61,896 bases of DNA from the NCBI GenBank assembly GCA_013152325.1, contig JAADGN010000023.1:1-61896 (forward strand), read 5' to 3'. This document shows, piece after piece, positions 17,719 to 26,875 of this stretch. Origin of the DNA: Chloroflexota bacterium (lineage in GTDB: Bacteria > Chloroflexota > Anaerolineae > Anaerolineales > Villigracilaceae). Position 1 is the stretch's first letter. Each line of letters opens with the position of its first letter. The notes under the pieces are model-generated. The model did no database searches. It had not been told where the DNA came from and saw nothing but the letters and a program-made list of their open reading frames with translations. The position numbers and the translations under genes were made by a program.

Positions 17719-18212
17719 GTATCGCAAAACCACAAGAATCTGATCCATTGCCGGAACGCCGCGCCGACGCCCAGGATGTGGTGTGGGTTTCTACGCCGCG
17801 TATTCGGTTCGGCCTGTTTGCAACGATTTTTGGCATGCTGATCTTTGTTTTGGGAGCCAAGCCGGAATGGTTTGGACTGGATCGCAGCCCGGTGGTCGGG
17901 TTTGTGCAGATTGCCGTCTTTTTGGTCGGGCTGGCGGTCATTTGTCTGGGGGGCTACATTGGCCTGGCAGCCTTGTGGGGGGCGGGGGAGCGCTCCATTG
18001 CAGCCGATATCGGCCTGCGTTTGGTCAGCACGGGATACGTCCTGGCTGTCTTTTCGGGCATGGCGGATGTCTTCGGCATGGGCACACAGCCTCTGCCGGA
18101 CGTGCCCTTCTTTGGCCCCTTGCAGGCCACTGGCGTTGAAATCGGCCAAATGTTGATCGCGGTCGGGTTTTTGCTGATGATCCCCTATCAGCGGCGGAGA
18201 CAGCAGCCCTGA
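17715..18212 (+). CDS. Hypothetical membrane protein
   Basis: 165 aa, ATG overlapping the dipeptidase stop by four bases. A polar N-terminus of about 30 residues precedes four hydrophobic segments (about 32-48, 61-83, 97-118, 138-156). No known domain recognised. Closed by the hairpin at 18229-18255. Confidence 0.65.
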   Translation: MSIAKPQESDPLPERRADAQDVVWVSTPRIRFGLFATIFGMLIFVLGAKPEWFGLDRSPVVGFVQIAVFLVGLAVICLGGYIGLAALWGAGERSIAADIGLRLVSTGYVLAVFSGMADVFGMGTQPLPDVPFFGPLQATGVEIGQMLIAVGFLLMIPYQRRRQQP

Positions 18213-18228
18213 CCTGTCTATGAGCGAA

Positions 18229-18255
18229 ACACCCCGGCGCGCCGGGGTGTTTTTC
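18229..18255 (+). terminator. Intrinsic terminator
   Basis: ACACCCCGGC and GCCGGGGTGT form a 10-bp stem with a two- to four-base loop and TTTTT. Lies between convergent genes. Confidence 0.88.
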
Positions 18256-18262
18256 GTTCTGG

Positions 18263-18676
18263 TCATGTTTCGTTCCTGACAGGCGGACGGGACAGCCATT
18301 GGGCAATTTCCAGCAGAGGCCAGAGCAGTATGGCGCTGAACTTCAGCAGGATGCGCCCCATCCAGACGGCGGCTTTTTTCAACCAGGGCGGGAAACGTGG
18401 TTTCCGGATGACGAGAAGCGCTGCCGGTAAAACGACCAGCAAGGCGAAAAATAGCAGGCTCGCCGCCGCCAATATCACGCCGCAGGAGACCAGCAAGAGC
18501 GGGAACATAAATGGAGCAAGATAGACGCCTAGGGTCGTAAACTTCCTTTTGGACGGGTCGTCCGCAGGCAGTTGCTGATTTTTTCGATAGGCATAGCCTG
18601 CACTTCCCCAGGTTGCGGCCAAATAAAAAACGATGATGATGATGGTGGATAATCCTGTCATTTGCTGGTGCGTCAC
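18263..18676 (-). CDS. Hypothetical membrane protein
   Basis: 137 aa from a GTG at 18676, chosen because GGGAGG lies four to five bases before it; the ATG at 18721 has no ribosome site. Hydrophobic segments near residues 8-25, 47-70 and 73-92, then an amphipathic basic C-terminus. No domain recognised. Confidence 0.6.
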   Translation of the reverse strand: MTHQQMTGLSTIIIIVFYLAATWGSAGYAYRKNQQLPADDPSKRKFTTLGVYLAPFMFPLLLVSCGVILAAASLLFFALLVVLPAALLVIRKPRFPPWLKKAAVWMGRILLKFSAILLWPLLEIAQWLSRPPVRNET

Positions 18677-18744
18677 GTTTCCTCCCTGTCTCAGTGGGCT
18701 TGCGTTCCAGCCCCCAGGCAAATATCCCCAACCGTAAACCGATC

Positions 18745-19179
18745 TTACTTATACCCGATTTCTGCCGTTAGCGGGATTTTGCTGCGCATGAATGTGCCGC
18801 TTCCGCGCGCGATCTCGCGGGCTTCCGAATCCGTCAAAATGGATTCGGCGATCAACAACCGCCGCGAGGTATGGACCACGCGTCCGGCGGCGACCAGCTC
18901 CCCTTCCGAGATCGGGCGGGTCAGGTACAGGTTGAACGAAACGGTCAGCACGAAGACGTCTTCGACCAGTGAGTTGGCGGCGAAGAAGGCTGCATCGTCG
19001 AGCATTTTGAAATAGACTGAGCCGTGTACGGCGTTTGCAGCGTGGAAGAAATCCGGGCGGACGCGCACGGTCACCTCGGCCTGACCCTCGCTGACCCGCA
19101 TGTTCGGGGCGTAATACGCATTGACCGGCGCTGTGGCGTACATGCGCTCCAGTTTGCGGTAGTGGTCGTGTTTGGTCAT
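18745..19179 (-). CDS. PaaI-family hotdog-fold thioesterase
   Basis: 144 aa. The hotdog helix signature is HAANAVHGSVYFKMLDDAAF (about residues 46-65), where HGS and the downstream Asp are the expected catalytic positions of PaaI-like acyl-CoA thioesterases; FNLYLTRPISEGELVAAGRV completes the fold. Nine bases downstream of the 4Fe-4S protein gene and probably in the same operon. Acyl substrate unknown. Confidence 0.85.
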   Translation of the reverse strand: MTKHDHYRKLERMYATAPVNAYYAPNMRVSEGQAEVTVRVRPDFFHAANAVHGSVYFKMLDDAAFFAANSLVEDVFVLTVSFNLYLTRPISEGELVAAGRVVHTSRRLLIAESILTDSEAREIARGSGTFMRSKIPLTAEIGYK

Positions 19180-19188
19180 GGGGTGACG

Positions 19189-20265
19189 CTACAGAACGTC
19201 GTTGAGCGGGACCCCGCGTGCCGCGGCCCGTTCCAGCCCCCATTCCTTGAGCGTTTCGGGCAGCGCCGGAATCTCCTCGTCGGGGCGGCGGATCAACCCC
19301 AGGGCTTCGCTTGGGCAGGATGGGACGCAGACGCCGCATCCGACGCAGCGCATCGCGTCGACGAGGAGTGTATCGTCTACGGAGAGCGCGTCGAATTGAC
19401 AATACTCCAGGCAGATTTCACAGACCGAGCACAATGTCTCGTCCACCTGGTTGACAAAGGCCGAGCGGGCGACGACATTGGCAATGCCCATTTCGCTCAT
19501 GCCGCGCAGGATGCCGCACGAGCAGGTACAGCAATTGCAAATGTAGTGAAGCCCCTTCTGGTTGTTGCTGACCGAATGTACCAGACCGGCATCGGCCGCT
19601 CGTTGCAGCGTGGCCAGCGCCTCTGCGCGATCCACAGCCTGGATGACGGGACTGTTGTCAAACGCGCCCGGCGTCTCGCTCAGGGTCATGCATACGTCCA
19701 CCGGATGTTCGCAGGGGTCGCCAATGAGCGCCTTCTGCTTTCGGCAGATACAATCCAGCACGCCCCAGGCCTGCGCCGCGTCAACCAGGTCCGCGGCGCT
19801 TTCGAAGGGATGTACTTCCATGTCGACGCGGATGCTCTCCCCGACCGGGATGACGCGGTGGAATTGCGGCTTGACCGCGAGCGATTTGGTAAAGGTCTGC
19901 TGGTAGTAATCTTCGAAGAGCTGGGCCAGTTCGGCGTCCAGTGAACCGATTTGCATCTCGTAAATGCCGACGACAAAGGGCATCAAGCCGTATCCCAGCC
20001 CGTTTTCCGTCCGCTCGGCGGCGATCAGGCCCCGGCGGGCCATTCCCTTGAGCAGTTTGCGCAGGGAGTTGGGGTCCGCGTCGATGCGGGCTGCGATCTG
20101 ATCGGGCGTTTCTTTGGTCAGGCGCAGTTGGGCTGCCAGGGCGGCTTCCTCGGGCGTGAACAGTTTGGCCAGCAAGCGCAGTTCGGCGCCGTCTTCCGTC
20201 GCCGGGAAACCGTTGGGCAAAGCGTCCAGCCGTTCGGCAAGTCGTTTGTATGCATCCTTTTCCAT
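19189..20265 (-). CDS. Winged-helix plus 4Fe-4S ferredoxin-domain protein
   Basis: 358 aa. Residues 1-95 look like a winged-helix DNA-binding or regulatory domain (TPDQIAARIDADPNSLRKLLKGMARRG). The middle contains CICRKQKALIGDPCEHPVDVC and CNCCTCSCGILRG. The C-terminus has two 4Fe-4S cluster motifs: CSVCEICLEYCQF and CVGCGVCVPSCPSEAL. This architecture is seen in Chloroflexota and methanogens as uncharacterised '4Fe-4S binding protein'; a redox-sensing or electron-transfer role is plausible. GAGGAG ribosome site and TATAAT at 20303-20298 (minus strand). The neighbouring palindrome at 20324-20354 overlaps the likely -35 region. Confidence 0.82.
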   Translation of the reverse strand: MEKDAYKRLAERLDALPNGFPATEDGAELRLLAKLFTPEEAALAAQLRLTKETPDQIAARIDADPNSLRKLLKGMARRGLIAAERTENGLGYGLMPFVVGIYEMQIGSLDAELAQLFEDYYQQTFTKSLAVKPQFHRVIPVGESIRVDMEVHPFESAADLVDAAQAWGVLDCICRKQKALIGDPCEHPVDVCMTLSETPGAFDNSPVIQAVDRAEALATLQRAADAGLVHSVSNNQKGLHYICNCCTCSCGILRGMSEMGIANVVARSAFVNQVDETLCSVCEICLEYCQFDALSVDDTLLVDAMRCVGCGVCVPSCPSEALGLIRRPDEEIPALPETLKEWGLERAAARGVPLNDVL

Positions 20266-20323
20266 GGCCTGTCTCCTCGTCTTGTGGTATGTACCCTATT
20301 ATACAGAAAATTTGCTTTAATAA

Positions 20324-20354
20324 GACAAGCACCTGGCATTGCCAGGTGCTTGTC
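20324..20354. promoter_or_regulatory. Perfect 14-bp inverted repeat between divergent genes
   Basis: GACAAGCACCTGGC and GCCAGGTGCTTGTC are separated by ATT. It could fold as a terminator (GCTTTT follows on the plus strand), yet no plus-strand gene ends here. It overlaps the probable -35 (TTGTCT) of the 4Fe-4S gene, so an operator is also possible. Confidence 0.5.
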
Positions 20355-20366
20355 GCTTTTGGGGTA

Positions 20367-20410
20367 TCTACACAATCTCTACACAAGTTCTTGACAGTTG
20401 CTTTACAGTG
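20367..20410 (+). promoter_or_regulatory. Four 11-bp direct repeats, candidate OmpR/PhoB-type binding site
   Basis: Four consecutive 11-mers start at 20367, 20378, 20389 and 20400: TCTACACAATC, TCTACACAAGT, TCTTGACAGTT, GCTTTACAGTG. The shared core is CT-N2-ACA-R. A TATACT box follows at 20417-20422, so the last repeat covers the -35 position, as with pho boxes. The gene for an OmpR-type regulator lies in the same operon at 24750. Confidence 0.6.
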
Positions 20411-20467
20411 CATGGCTATACTGCTACCGTGACGATAAATCCGCTACGAGCGAGAAAGGGAACTGCG

Positions 20468-20848
20468 ATGTTTGCTAAATTGAAGGAAATACCAGTTGTT
20501 TCCAAATTGATGGGGTCAAAGAAGACGCTTTGGATGTTTCTGGCTGTGGTCGTTTTGGTGGGGGCCGGCAGTTTTGAATATTACCAATGGGCCTACTTAC
20601 CGGCGCAGCAGGTGTCTGAAGAGCCGGCGCTCCAAACGGCCAAGGTGCGCCAGGGCGACTTGGTGTTGGTCGCCAGCGGGACGGGGAGCCTGGTCCCGGC
20701 TGCAGAAGCCACTTTTGGTTTTCAGAGTGGTCCGAAATTTTTGTCCAGGTGGGGGATGTCGTCGAGGCCGGTCAATTATTGGCTCAACTCGATGATACAA
20801 CGGAACAGATCAAATACGCCCAGGCCAAACGCAATTTGCTGGAGTTGA
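20468..20848 (+). CDS. MacA/HlyD-type membrane fusion protein, N-terminal fragment (frame break)
   Basis: Starts MFAKLKEIPVV after a weak ribosome site; residues 20-40 are the membrane anchor (LWMFLAVVVLVGAG), followed by [29 protein letters not shown], the N-terminal barrel and lipoyl start of HlyD-like adaptors (split as VRQGDLVLVASGTG and [10 protein letters not shown]). Near 20729 the frame goes wrong: the remaining 35 residues of this ORF are unlike the family, while the correct continuation ([17 protein letters not shown]) is in another frame. About ten bases or one base appear to be missing around GG-TCC at 20729-20732. Confidence 0.8.
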   Translation: MFAKLKEIPVVSKLMGSKKTLWMFLAVVVLVGAGSFEYYQWAYLPAQQVSEEPALQTAKVRQGDLVLVASGTGSLVPAAEATFGFQSGPKFLSRWGMSSRPVNYWLNSMIQRNRSNTPRPNAICWS

Positions 20849-21936
20849 CCTCGCCAGCTTCCGTGGCGGAGGCTGAACAAGCTGTTGCACTGGCCCAGCA
20901 GGGCTTGGGTGATGCTCGCGATCACTTGGCGTATCTGATCAGCCCGGCTGTGCTTGCCTCGGAAGAAAAGGTTGCCGAGGCAGAGCAAGCCCTCCTGGAT
21001 GCCCAGGCTGAGGCCGAAGCTAACCCTTCGGATGATGCCCAGAAGAAAGTGGCTGAAGCAGAAGCCGCGCTGGCATCTGCGCAAAGAACATTGGCAGGCA
21101 ACCAGGCTTACTATGAGACAAATTACATCCCCGATAATTTCACGGTAAAAGAAACGGATAGACAAACAAAAACAACGACAAAATACGTTTCTGCACCAAG
21201 TGAGATTGATATTGCCGAGGCTCGCGCTGCTTATGCTTTGGCCGAGGCAAAACTGTCAGAAGCCCAATACTATTTGGCTGCTCTGACCGGCGGCGATGTG
21301 CCGGAAGATGCTACTGGCAGCGGCCTGACCAAACTGGAGCAGGCACAACTTGACCTGCAAGCTGCGCAAGACAACCTTGACGCGAAACGGCTCTACGCCC
21401 CGATTTCCGGGACGGTCATCACTATCAATGCTGGCGTAGGCGATACGGTCGGCACTTCCCCGATTATCACGGTCTCAGACCTGAGCGAGCCTTACCTTGA
21501 AATCTTCCTCGACGAGACAGATTGGGACAAGATCGCGCCGGATTACGATGTGGAAGTAATTTTTGATGCACTTCCTGAGAAGGTGTTTACTGGAACGGTG
21601 ACCCAGGTAGATCCTGCGTTGTACACCGAGCAGGGGGCATCTCTCGTCCGCGGTTTGGTTCGGTTGGATGGACAGTCCATTGTTGTGGGTAGTCTGCCGG
21701 TTGGCTCGAACGCAGCGGTGGATGTGATCGGCGGTCGGGCGGAAAAGGTAATCTTGGTGCCCATCGAGGCGCTTCACGAGACCTCGCCAGGCAACTATAC
21801 GGTCTTTGTTTTGGAAGATGGCGAGCCCAAACTCCGAATCGTGGAAGTTGGCTTGAAAGACTTGTTTTATGCCGAGATCAAATCTGGCCTGAAGGTGGGC
21901 GAGCTGGTCACGACCGGCATTGTGGAGACAAAGTGA
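20731..21936 (+). CDS. MacA/HlyD-type membrane fusion protein, main part (after frame break)
   Basis: From 20731 the frame reads [20 protein letters not shown], the lipoyl motif, followed by a long coiled-coil hairpin rich in Ala, Glu and Gln (about 140 residues), the second lipoyl half [18 protein letters not shown], and beta-barrel plus membrane-proximal domains to the TGA at 21936. This is the periplasmic or extracytoplasmic adaptor of a MacAB-like ABC exporter; in a monoderm-like Chloroflexota envelope it would extend outward from the membrane. If the break is real, the gene is inactive while its partners downstream are intact, which argues for sequencing error or a recent event. Confidence 0.85.
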   Translation, partial: SEIFVQVGDVVEAGQLLAQLDDTTEQIKYAQAKRNLLELTSPASVAEAEQAVALAQQGLGDARDHLAYLISPAVLASEEKVAEAEQALLDAQAEAEANPSDDAQKKVAEAEAALASAQRTLAGNQAYYETNYIPDNFTVKETDRQTKTTTKYVSAPSEIDIAEARAAYALAEAKLSEAQYYLAALTGGDVPEDATGSGLTKLEQAQLDLQAAQDNLDAKRLYAPISGTVITINAGVGDTVGTSPIITVSDLSEPYLEIFLDETDWDKIAPDYDVEVIFDALPEKVFTGTVTQVDPALYTEQGASLVRGLVRLDGQSIVVGSLPVGSNAAVDVIGGRAEKVILVPIEALHETSPGNYTVFVLEDGEPKLRIVEVGLKDLFYAEIKSGLKVGELVTTGIVETK

Positions 21937-22672
21937 TGGCCCGCCGCACGATTATTGAGACGATCGATCTGACCAAGATTTATGGCATGGGTGATGCCCG
22001 TGTCGCGGCGTTAGACGGCGTCAGTATTCATATTGAAACCGGTGAGTTCGTCGCCATCATGGGGCCGTCTGGCTCAGGCAAGAGCACGCTGATGAATATT
22101 TTGGGATGTCTGTCCAGACCAACTGGTGGACGTTATATCCTGGATGGTGAGGATGTGAGCGACTTGGATAAAGTGCAGCTGGCGGCTATTCGCAACCGCA
22201 AGATCGGGTACATCTTCCAATCCTACAATCTTTTGCCTCGCACAACGGCTTTACAAAATGTCATGCTGCCTTTGCAATACGACCGTATTAAGGAGCGGAC
22301 TGCTGAGAAGCGCGTAGCGTTGGCGGCGAAGATGTTGAAAAAGGTTGGCTTGGCTGAACGCATTCAGCATCAACCACAAGAACTCTCTGGTGGTCAACAG
22401 CAACGAGTCGCGATTGCGCGCGCCCTGATCAATGATCCGGTGCTCATCATGGCTGATGAGCCAACCGGCAATCTGGATAGCAAATCCGGAGATGAGATCA
22501 TGAACTTGCTGCATGAATTGCATCAGCAAGGGGCGACCATTGTGATGGTTACGCACGATCCGGAGATTGCATCGTATACGCAGCGTACCATTCACCTGCG
22601 TGATGGGAAGATCGAGAAAATCGTCCATAACGGTGCTAATGAACACAAGCGTGCTGAGAAAAGGAGCGAAAA

Positions 22673-22676
<4 letters not shown>
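21936..22676 (+). CDS. MacB-type ABC transporter ATP-binding protein
   Basis: 246 aa from the ATG at 21936 (overlap TGATG with the adaptor stop). Walker [10 protein letters not shown] at about residue 45, Q-loop FQSYNLLPR, signature [15 protein letters not shown], Walker [14 protein letters not shown], and the switch His in VTHDPEI. The DEPTGNLDS sequence and the LolD/MacB length are typical of the mechanotransmission exporter class. Forms the ATPase of the exporter with the permease encoded next; the ATGA overlap at 22673 couples the two. Confidence 0.93.
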
Positions 22677-23905
<1,229 letters not shown>

Positions 23906-23999
23906 AAATTTGCAGATCAAGAACGATTTGAAAATTTGCCAATCGGGTTTTTATGCCTGATATTCAATAACATGTAAAGAATCAAACAAGGAGTTTGAA

Positions 24000-24593
24000 A
24001 TGAAAAAGACGCTTTTTGTAACCTTTATTGTTCTGGCGCTCGCACTGACTGCGTGTGGCGGGACGAGTGATGCTCAAGACGCGGCAACAACTGATCTTCA
24101 GTCTGGCGAATTATCGTTGCAGATGCAGCTCACCATAGGAACGTTCAAACTGGAAGAGACAGACCTGGCCGTTGACGCGCAGCAAGCCTCTGAGTTGTTG
24201 CCGCTTTGGCAAGTGTTGCGTGACTTGGAAGGCAGCGGCACGTCTGCTCCGGAAGAAATCGAAGCGGTGCTCAATCAGATAAATGACGCGATGACGCCTG
24301 ACCAGCTCAATGCGATTGCGGCCATGAACCTGACCCGTGAAGATATCTTCACCCTCTCACAAGAGTTGGGACTCACGAATGGGCAGCCTGACAGCAACAT
24401 GGCTGGTGGTGGCCCTGGCAGAGGCAATGGCAGTGGTATTCCTGGCGTTGGCGGTGGTGGTGGCACAGGAGCCGAGGGCCTAACCCCGGAACAGATCGCA
24501 ACAGCTCAGGCGGAGCGAGAAGCGTCCGGTGGTGGCAATCGAGCTGCCCTGGGCTTGTTAGATGCGCTGATTGATCTGCTGGAGAGCAAATAA
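24000..24593 (+). CDS. Hypothetical lipoprotein in exporter operon
   Basis: 197 aa with a clear lipoprotein signal: MKKTLFVTFIVLALALTACGG, cleavage before Cys19. The mature part is mostly helical, then a Gly-rich stretch (GGGPGRGNGSG, GVGGGGG) and LTPEQIATAQAEREASGG. AAGGAG ribosome site ten bases upstream. Lies between the permease and the two-component genes; similar sensor-associated lipoproteins are common next to MacAB systems, but I recognise no domain. Confidence 0.7.
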   Translation: MKKTLFVTFIVLALALTACGGTSDAQDAATTDLQSGELSLQMQLTIGTFKLEETDLAVDAQQASELLPLWQVLRDLEGSGTSAPEEIEAVLNQINDAMTPDQLNAIAAMNLTREDIFTLSQELGLTNGQPDSNMAGGGPGRGNGSGIPGVGGGGGTGAEGLTPEQIATAQAEREASGGGNRAALGLLDALIDLLESK

Positions 24594-24605
24594 TCATTCA
24601 GGAAG

Positions 24606-24672
24606 AAACCTCCCGCGGGTTTGTTGCAAAACAATATTTGCCGCAAAAGACAACTCGCGGGAGGTTCCAAAT
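24606..24672. terminator. Long-stem hairpin between lipoprotein gene and response regulator
   Basis: AACCTCCCGCG and CGCGGGAGGTT form an 11-bp perfect stem separated by about 40 bases that can fold further. The right arm is followed by CCAAATAATT, not a strong T run. The same CCTCCCGC sequence forms the terminator at 45603-45646. Confidence 0.5.
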
Positions 24673-24700
24673 AATTATCTGCTGTACTATGCGAGCTTTT

Positions 24701-24708
24701 GATATACT
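24701..24708 (+). promoter_or_regulatory. -10 box before response regulator
   Basis: TGATATACT (about 24700-24708) is an extended -10 element 41 bases before the ATG at 24750, giving the regulator genes a promoter of their own. Confidence 0.45.
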
Positions 24709-24749
24709 GGGAGCATCTGCTCGATGAAAGGAACTGAGAGGAACATTCC

Positions 24750-25433
24750 ATGACGAAGACGATCATGGTCGTTGATGATGAACAGCGATTGGTCTCTCTG
24801 GTCGAAACCTATCTGGCCCAGGGAGGCTTCCGTGTTGTGACGGCGACAAACGGACGTGATGCGCTCTCCCTTGCCCAACAAGAGAAGCCGGATCTCATCA
24901 TTCTCGATGTGATGATGCCAGAGATGGACGGCTACGAGTTCATGCGGAGGCATCGTCAGGAGTGCCAGACCCCCATCATTTTGCTGACTGCCAGGGTCGA
25001 AGATGACGAAAAAGTGCTCGGGCTGGAACTGGGCGCTGATGATTACGTCACAAAACCGTTTCGTCCGCGGGAGCTGCTGGCCCGCGTCCGTTCGGTTTTG
25101 CGTCGTGCCGGGCAGGTCGCGCCCCGCGCGCGCATCAAGAGAGCAGCAGATATCACGCTCGATCGCGATAGCCGCACCGTTCAGGTGGGCGACCGTTACG
25201 TAGACCTGACTCCGTCTGAGTTTGATCTGCTGGCAGCCCTGATGTCTGTGCCGGGCCGGGTCTTCTCGCGTTTGGAATTGCTTGATATCCTGCAGGGCGT
25301 GCGTTACGAAGGGTATCAGCGCACGATTGATTTGCATATCAAAAATCTACGGGCCAAGATAGAACACGACCATCGTTCCCCTCGTTACATCGAAACGGTC
25401 TATGGCGTGGGTTATCGCTTTGCCAGGGAGTAG
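24750..25433 (+). CDS. OmpR/PhoB-type response regulator
   Basis: 227 aa. Receiver domain residues 1-120 with acidic pocket DD (9-10), phosphoacceptor D53 in IILDVMMPEMDGYEF, Thr80 and K102 (DDYVTKPF). DNA-binding winged helix from about 130 with LTPSEFDLLAALMSVPGRVFSR and the C-terminal YIETVYGVGYRF. Six bases before the histidine kinase gene. Members usually bind 11-bp direct repeats; exactly such repeats lie at 20367-20410 in front of this operon. Confidence 0.94.
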   Translation: MTKTIMVVDDEQRLVSLVETYLAQGGFRVVTATNGRDALSLAQQEKPDLIILDVMMPEMDGYEFMRRHRQECQTPIILLTARVEDDEKVLGLELGADDYVTKPFRPRELLARVRSVLRRAGQVAPRARIKRAADITLDRDSRTVQVGDRYVDLTPSEFDLLAALMSVPGRVFSRLELLDILQGVRYEGYQRTIDLHIKNLRAKIEHDHRSPRYIETVYGVGYRFARE

Positions 25434-25439
25434 CCACTT

Positions 25440-26768
25440 ATGCGCTCAATAACGGCAAAATTGGTGTTGGCCTTTCTAGGGGTCAGCCTTGCCAGCATTG
25501 TGCTGATTGTGTTCTTTGCCCGTTGGTCGGCAAACGAGGAATTCAGGAAATTCTTGTCTGCCCAGGATCAGGCCAATATTGCAAGCACATTTTCTGACTA
25601 CTATCGTGAACAAGGCTCCTGGGCAGGTGTTGATGAAGTGACGTTGTCTTTCGGAAATCTGACCCAAAGTGGAAGGTATCCTTTTGCGCTGGTAGATAAT
25701 ACCGGCGAGGTCGTTTTTGCAGGGTTCGGACATACCCTTGGTGAGATCGTTTCCCAGCCAGAAATGGAACAGGGTATCCCCATAGTTGTGGACGAAAACG
25801 TCGTCGGGACATTGCTTGTGAGTGATGCCATGCCTCGTATGCGTCCAGGCGGGGATGCATTTCTTAAACGGATAGATAGCGTGCTCTTGTTCAGCGCGTT
25901 GGGCGCAGCGCTTCTTGCCCTGACGTTGGGCCTGCTTCTGTCTCGATACCTGACGCGGCCCATTCGTGAGTTGACCGCTGCCACGCGCGCCATTTCTGAG
26001 GGGAATCTAGAGCAGGTCGTTCCCGTCCGCTCGCGGGATGAATTGGGCGACCTGGCCGCCTCGTTCAACCGTATGAACGCCGACCTGGCTCGCTCACTTG
26101 ATCTGCGCCGCCAGATGGCGGCCGATATCGCGCACGAACTGCGCACGCCGATCAGCGTCATTCTCGGTCATGCTGAGGCTGTTCACGATGGCGTTCTGCC
26201 GCCATCGATGGAGAATTTTGAGATTATTCGCGAAGAAGCCGGGCGTCTCGAACATTTGGTGGAAGACCTGCGTACGCTTTCCAGAGCAGACGCGGGAGAA
26301 CTGCCCATCGAGCGTCAGCCGGTGGCCCCGCAAAAGTTGCTCGAGGATGTGCGGGCCATTCACAGTCACCGTGCTAGTCAAAAGAATATTACCGTGGACG
26401 TGCAGGCTGCTCCTGATTTGCCTGAGATATCCGTTGATTTTGGGCGCATGATCCAGGTTTTGAGCAACCTGCTGGATAACGCCTTGCGTTATACGCCCGA
26501 AGGCGGGCAGGTTATGTTATCTGCCCGGCAAGTTGGGCAGATGCTCGAAATGCGAGTTCAGGATAGCGGCCCGGGGTTGGCCGATGATGAATTGGCGCAC
26601 ATCTTTGACCGCTTTTACCGCGCGGACGCCTCCCGTCAACGAGATGAAGGAGGATCAGGCCTGGGATTGGCGATCGCGAAATCGCTCGTTGAAAAGCATG
26701 CCGGCCGCATTTGGGCTGAGAGCCGGTTGGGGCGGGGGGTAACGGTGGTGATCACGATTCCGATCTGA
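25440..26768 (+). CDS. Sensor histidine kinase (BaeS-like)
   Basis: 442 aa. Membrane helix about residues 8-27, extracytoplasmic sensor about 30-145, second helix about 147-168, HAMP domain (LTRPIRELTAATRAISEGNL), H-box with phosphoacceptor H232 in DIAHELRTPISVI, N-box LLDNALRYTPEGG, and G boxes DSGPGLADDELAHIFDRFYR and GSGLGLAI. Phosphorylates the regulator encoded upstream. The sensor domain is short and unlike known ligand domains. Confidence 0.94.
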   Translation: MRSITAKLVLAFLGVSLASIVLIVFFARWSANEEFRKFLSAQDQANIASTFSDYYREQGSWAGVDEVTLSFGNLTQSGRYPFALVDNTGEVVFAGFGHTLGEIVSQPEMEQGIPIVVDENVVGTLLVSDAMPRMRPGGDAFLKRIDSVLLFSALGAALLALTLGLLLSRYLTRPIRELTAATRAISEGNLEQVVPVRSRDELGDLAASFNRMNADLARSLDLRRQMAADIAHELRTPISVILGHAEAVHDGVLPPSMENFEIIREEAGRLEHLVEDLRTLSRADAGELPIERQPVAPQKLLEDVRAIHSHRASQKNITVDVQAAPDLPEISVDFGRMIQVLSNLLDNALRYTPEGGQVMLSARQVGQMLEMRVQDSGPGLADDELAHIFDRFYRADASRQRDEGGSGLGLAIAKSLVEKHAGRIWAESRLGRGVTVVITIPI

Positions 26769-26875
26769 ACGATTTTTCAAAGTAGTCCCTTTACGGAATG
26801 CTCTCGAGGGCCTATAACAGGAAGCCCTGCGGAGCAGGAAATTGAAGTCAGCCTTGCGACACTTGCACCTCGTTC

